Source: Muribaculaceae bacterium
GTDB lineage: Bacteria > Bacteroidota > Bacteroidia > Bacteroidales > Muribaculaceae
Assembly: GCA_023662835.1 (NCBI GenBank)
Contig: JAMPII010000001.1
Coordinates: 67,649 to 131,648 of the forward strand
DNA: 64,000 bases
Direction of reading: 5' to 3'
Shown: positions 61,608 to 64,000 of the stretch, piece after piece
Layout: each line of letters begins with the position of its first letter
Position numbering within the stretch: the stretch's first letter is position 1
Notes under the pieces: model-generated
Told to the model about the DNA's origin: nothing
Database searches by the model: none
Seen by the model: the letters and a program-made list of their open reading frames with translations, nothing else
Made by a program: the position numbers and the translations under genes

Positions 61608-64000
61608 ATGAAAAAATTATTATTTCTTCTTGTTGCGGTAATCACATTTACGCTCGAAGCATATGCGGCAAACCGCACGGTGCAGGGTGTTGTGGTTAGT
61701 GCTGAAGATGGAGAGCCTTTGGTCGGCGCCACAGTTGTCGGCGTCGGAACAAACATAGGCGCATCCACTAACCTTGACGGACAATTCTCACTCTCATTGC
61801 CCGACAACGTGAATAAGCTGAAAGTGTCGTATGTTGGTATGGAGACGCGCGAAGTGACGATAGCCGACGGAACAATGCGAATTGAACTCAACAGTTCAAA
61901 TGTGCTCGACGAAGTAATTGCCGTTGCGTTCGGAACAGCAAAAAAATCGGCGTTTACAGGTTCTGCCGCTGTTGTTGGCTCCGAAGAACTGTCGCGGCGT
62001 ATAACAACCAATGTAGCTGATGCGCTCGTAGGAACAGTACCTGGCCTTCAGATGCGTGGCGCCTCAGGAGCTCCCGGTGCTAGCCAGGGCAGCATGAATA
62101 TCCGCGGTATCTCGTCGATGTATGCCGATACCGACCCATTGATTATAGTTGACGGTTCGCCTTATCCGGAATCGCTGTCAACTATCCCGCAGGGCGACAT
62201 AGAATCGATAACTGTGCTGAAAGATGCCGCTTCGGCGTCGCTATATGGCGCGCGCGGTGCAGCCGGTGTTATCATCATCACCACCAAAACCGGAACGTCG
62301 CGCGAAGCCCGTGTGACACTCGATGCAAAATGGGGCGCCAATTCGCGTGCAGTACAGCGCTACGATGTTATTGACAATGCAGGCGAATTCTATGAAGCTT
62401 ACTACGATCAGGTTTACAACTACTACCTCAATGCCAGTGGATACTCGGCTCAGCAAGCCAACTTGTCGGCCAATACAAAAATGATTCAGGACCTGGCCTA
62501 CAACGTTTATAAAGTGCCTGCCGGACAAACTCTAATCGGCATGAATGGTCGACTCAACCCCAATGCAACTTTGGGTAACACCTTTACATCGCATGGTCAG
62601 GAATTCTACCTAACGCCCGACAATTGGGACGATTTGTCGTACCATACAGGCCTGCGCCAGGAATATAATGTGACTGTTAATGGCGGTTCCGACAAGGCTA
62701 CATACTATGCTTCGCTTGGCTATCTCGACGATGAAGGCTTTATCCGCGGTTCTGGCTACGAACGCCTATCGGCACGTTTTAAAGGCGACTTCAAGGCAAA
62801 ACCCTGGCTGAAACTCGGCATAAATGCCGGCTATGTTCATTCGACAACAAAACAGGTTCCTAACCGCGAGGTTGACGAAGATGCCAGCATGAACAACACT
62901 AACCTAGCTTACTACACCGACTATATAGCGCCTATATATCCCGCGTTTGTCCGCGGAATAGGCGCAGATGGAAAGCCTTACATTATGACCGACGAGTACG
63001 GACATAAGGCTTACGACTACGGTACGCCCAACTCGGGCTACTACCTGCAGCGCGCTTTCGCTGGCAACGGTAACCCTATAGGCGCCAACAAATACAACGA
63101 AAACAAGTCGATCGGCAACCTGTTAAACGCTTCGTTTACAGCCGACTTTACATTCACGTCTTATCTTAAAGCCAATATAACCTCCTCGGTTACATGGGGC
63201 GAAACCGAATTTTCCGACTTTGGTAATATCTGGTATGGCTCAAAAGCAGCATCCAACGGTCAGCTCGATAAATCAACTACTACATCGATGCGCACCAACA
63301 ACATCCAGTCGTTGACATACTTCGATTCGTTTGGCATGCACAATATTAACGTGATGATAGGTCACGAATGGTATAAATCGCAAAACCGCTATCTTTATGC
63401 TATGGCCCGCGGCGCTTTCTCGCCGTGGATCACAGAAATCAACGCTTTCGCTTCGCGCCCCACTTCTCAGTCCTACAAAAGCACTTACAACGTTGAAGGT
63501 TACTTCGGTCGCGCACAGTACGATTACGATTCAAAATATTTCGCTTCAGTGTCGTATCGACGCGACGCATCGTCGCGCTTCGAAAAAAAGCACCGTTGGG
63601 GTAACTTCTGGAGCTTAGGCGCCGCCTGGATTGTGAATAAGGACTTTTTCCAGGATCTTGATTGGCTCAACATGCTGAAAGTTAAAGCGTCGGTTGGGCA
63701 GCAAGGCAACGATAATATCAACAACTGGGCCTACATCGACCTCTACACTCTCAGCCAGTCAAGCTCGAAAACAATGGCGCCCTCGTTCTATCAAATCGGT
63801 AATCCGGAAATCACTTGGGAAACAACTACCAACTGGAACTTCGGCCTGGAATTCGAACTATTCAATAACCGGCTCAACGGAACTATCGACGGCTACTACA
63901 AACGAACAAACGACCTTCTGTTCTGGCTCAATATCCCTGAATCGCAAGGTTCACGCGGCTACTGGAGCAATATCGGCGACGTACGCAACGCAGGTATAGA
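61608..64000 (+). CDS. SusC/RagA-family TonB-linked outer-membrane protein (truncated by window)
   Basis: The frame opens at ATG 61608 with a signal peptide (MKKLLFLLVAVITFTLEAYA) and stays open to the edge, about 797 codons. A carboxypeptidase-regulatory-like domain (VQGVVVSAEDGEPLVGATV) covers about 22-105, then a plug with IIVDGSPYPESLSTIPQGD and ITVLKDAASASLYGARGAAG, then barrel strands ending with NIGDVRNAGI. These proteins import glycans or peptides with a SusD lid. The partner susD should lie beyond the window; the SusD-like gene at 50326 is too far away and separated by other genes. Confidence 0.93.
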   Translation, partial: MKKLLFLLVAVITFTLEAYAANRTVQGVVVSAEDGEPLVGATVVGVGTNIGASTNLDGQFSLSLPDNVNKLKVSYVGMETREVTIADGTMRIELNSSNVLDEVIAVAFGTAKKSAFTGSAAVVGSEELSRRITTNVADALVGTVPGLQMRGASGAPGASQGSMNIRGISSMYADTDPLIIVDGSPYPESLSTIPQGDIESITVLKDAASASLYGARGAAGVIIITTKTGTSREARVTLDAKWGANSRAVQRYDVIDNAGEFYEAYYDQVYNYYLNASGYSAQQANLSANTKMIQDLAYNVYKVPAGQTLIGMNGRLNPNATLGNTFTSHGQEFYLTPDNWDDLSYHTGLRQEYNVTVNGGSDKATYYASLGYLDDEGFIRGSGYERLSARFKGDFKAKPWLKLGINAGYVHSTTKQVPNREVDEDASMNNTNLAYYTDYIAPIYPAFVRGIGADGKPYIMTDEYGHKAYDYGTPNSGYYLQRAFAGNGNPIGANKYNENKSIGNLLNASFTADFTFTSYLKANITSSVTWGETEFSDFGNIWYGSKAASNGQLDKSTTTSMRTNNIQSLTYFDSFGMHNINVMIGHEWYKSQNRYLYAMARGAFSPWITEINAFASRPTSQSYKSTYNVEGYFGRAQYDYDSKYFASVSYRRDASSRFEKKHRWGNFWSLGAAWIVNKDFFQDLDWLNMLKVKASVGQQGNDNINNWAYIDLYTLSQSSSKTMAPSFYQIGNPEITWETTTNWNFGLEFELFNNRLNGTIDGYYKRTNDLLFWLNIPESQGSRGYWSNIGDVRNAGI

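Noticed and set aside
1..64000. CRISPR arrays, rRNA, tRNA, integrases or intact insertion sequences
   Set aside because: None was seen: no regularly spaced direct repeats, no transposase-like product and no tRNA fold on either strand. This was by reading, not by a covariance search.

Overview
The window looks like a chromosomal segment of a gut Bacteroidales bacterium, probably Muribaculaceae or a close relative (family level is inference). The evidence is TAnnTTTG -7 promoter boxes with a TTTG/TTG element 18-21 nt upstream, SusC/SusD proteins, NigD-like, CotH, DUF4834 and DUF3822 proteins, the type IX secretion (T9SS) regulators PorX and PorW, and Por-type C-terminal tails on several secreted proteins. 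No rRNA, tRNA, CRISPR array or intact insertion sequence was found.

Layout. 1-4631 (minus): start of a lipoprotein gene cut by the window edge, then an isolated phage-like pair, a terminase large subunit and an 824-aa propeller-like protein. 4820-14010: carbohydrate-linked genes: a secreted NAGPA-fold protein, a GH127 enzyme, glycogen branching enzyme and an outer-membrane barrel. 14007-25971 (mostly minus): TPR protein, OmpH/Skp chaperone, a CLC protein (plus), a NigD-like lipoprotein, LolD-like ATPase, TcdA, two tandem secreted C1B peptidases, a CobW GTPase with a histidine-rich stretch, and BirA. 25988-32856 (minus): a compact block with an Imm17-like membrane protein, TsaE, PorX, PorW, a cysteine-motif protein and AroA. 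33015-36183: serine hydrolase and GH110 alpha-galactosidase. 36349-42775 (minus): FKBP isomerase, LemA, glycyl-tRNA synthetase, a small membrane protein, and rplM-rpsI-rpsB-tsf. 43149-47652 (plus): psd, pssA, DUF4834, DUF2461 and a CotH protein. 47985-52383 (plus): aldolase, ychF and an orphan SusD. 52458-53150 (minus): aquaporin. 53289-59547 (plus): an eight-gene run (Ig-like lipoprotein, DUF3822, rsmD, DJ-1, MazG-like, deoC, GYF/dispanin, DUF2752). 59782-61336 (minus): Sua5-type protein and RsgA. 61608 to the end (plus): a SusC gene cut by the window edge.

How parts fit. PorX and PorW regulate or power T9SS, and three secreted proteins here (NAGPA-like, CotH, SusD) end in tails typical of T9SS cargo. 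LolD, OmpH and the TPR/barrel pair serve the envelope. Psd and PssA make phosphatidylethanolamine.

Main oddities. (1) A dispersed element with GGGCCC arms occurs three times, once in frame inside a lipoprotein gene. (2) One stem motif sits ahead of both rplM and rpsB in the same ribosomal gene cluster. (3) A structured element of about 165 nt lies between a promoter and the aldolase gene; its G-U pairs fit a plus-strand RNA. (4) The orphan SusD has a nine-A tract that puts its signal peptide out of frame, and it carries a T9SS-like tail. (5) The terminase/propeller pair has no other phage genes around it.
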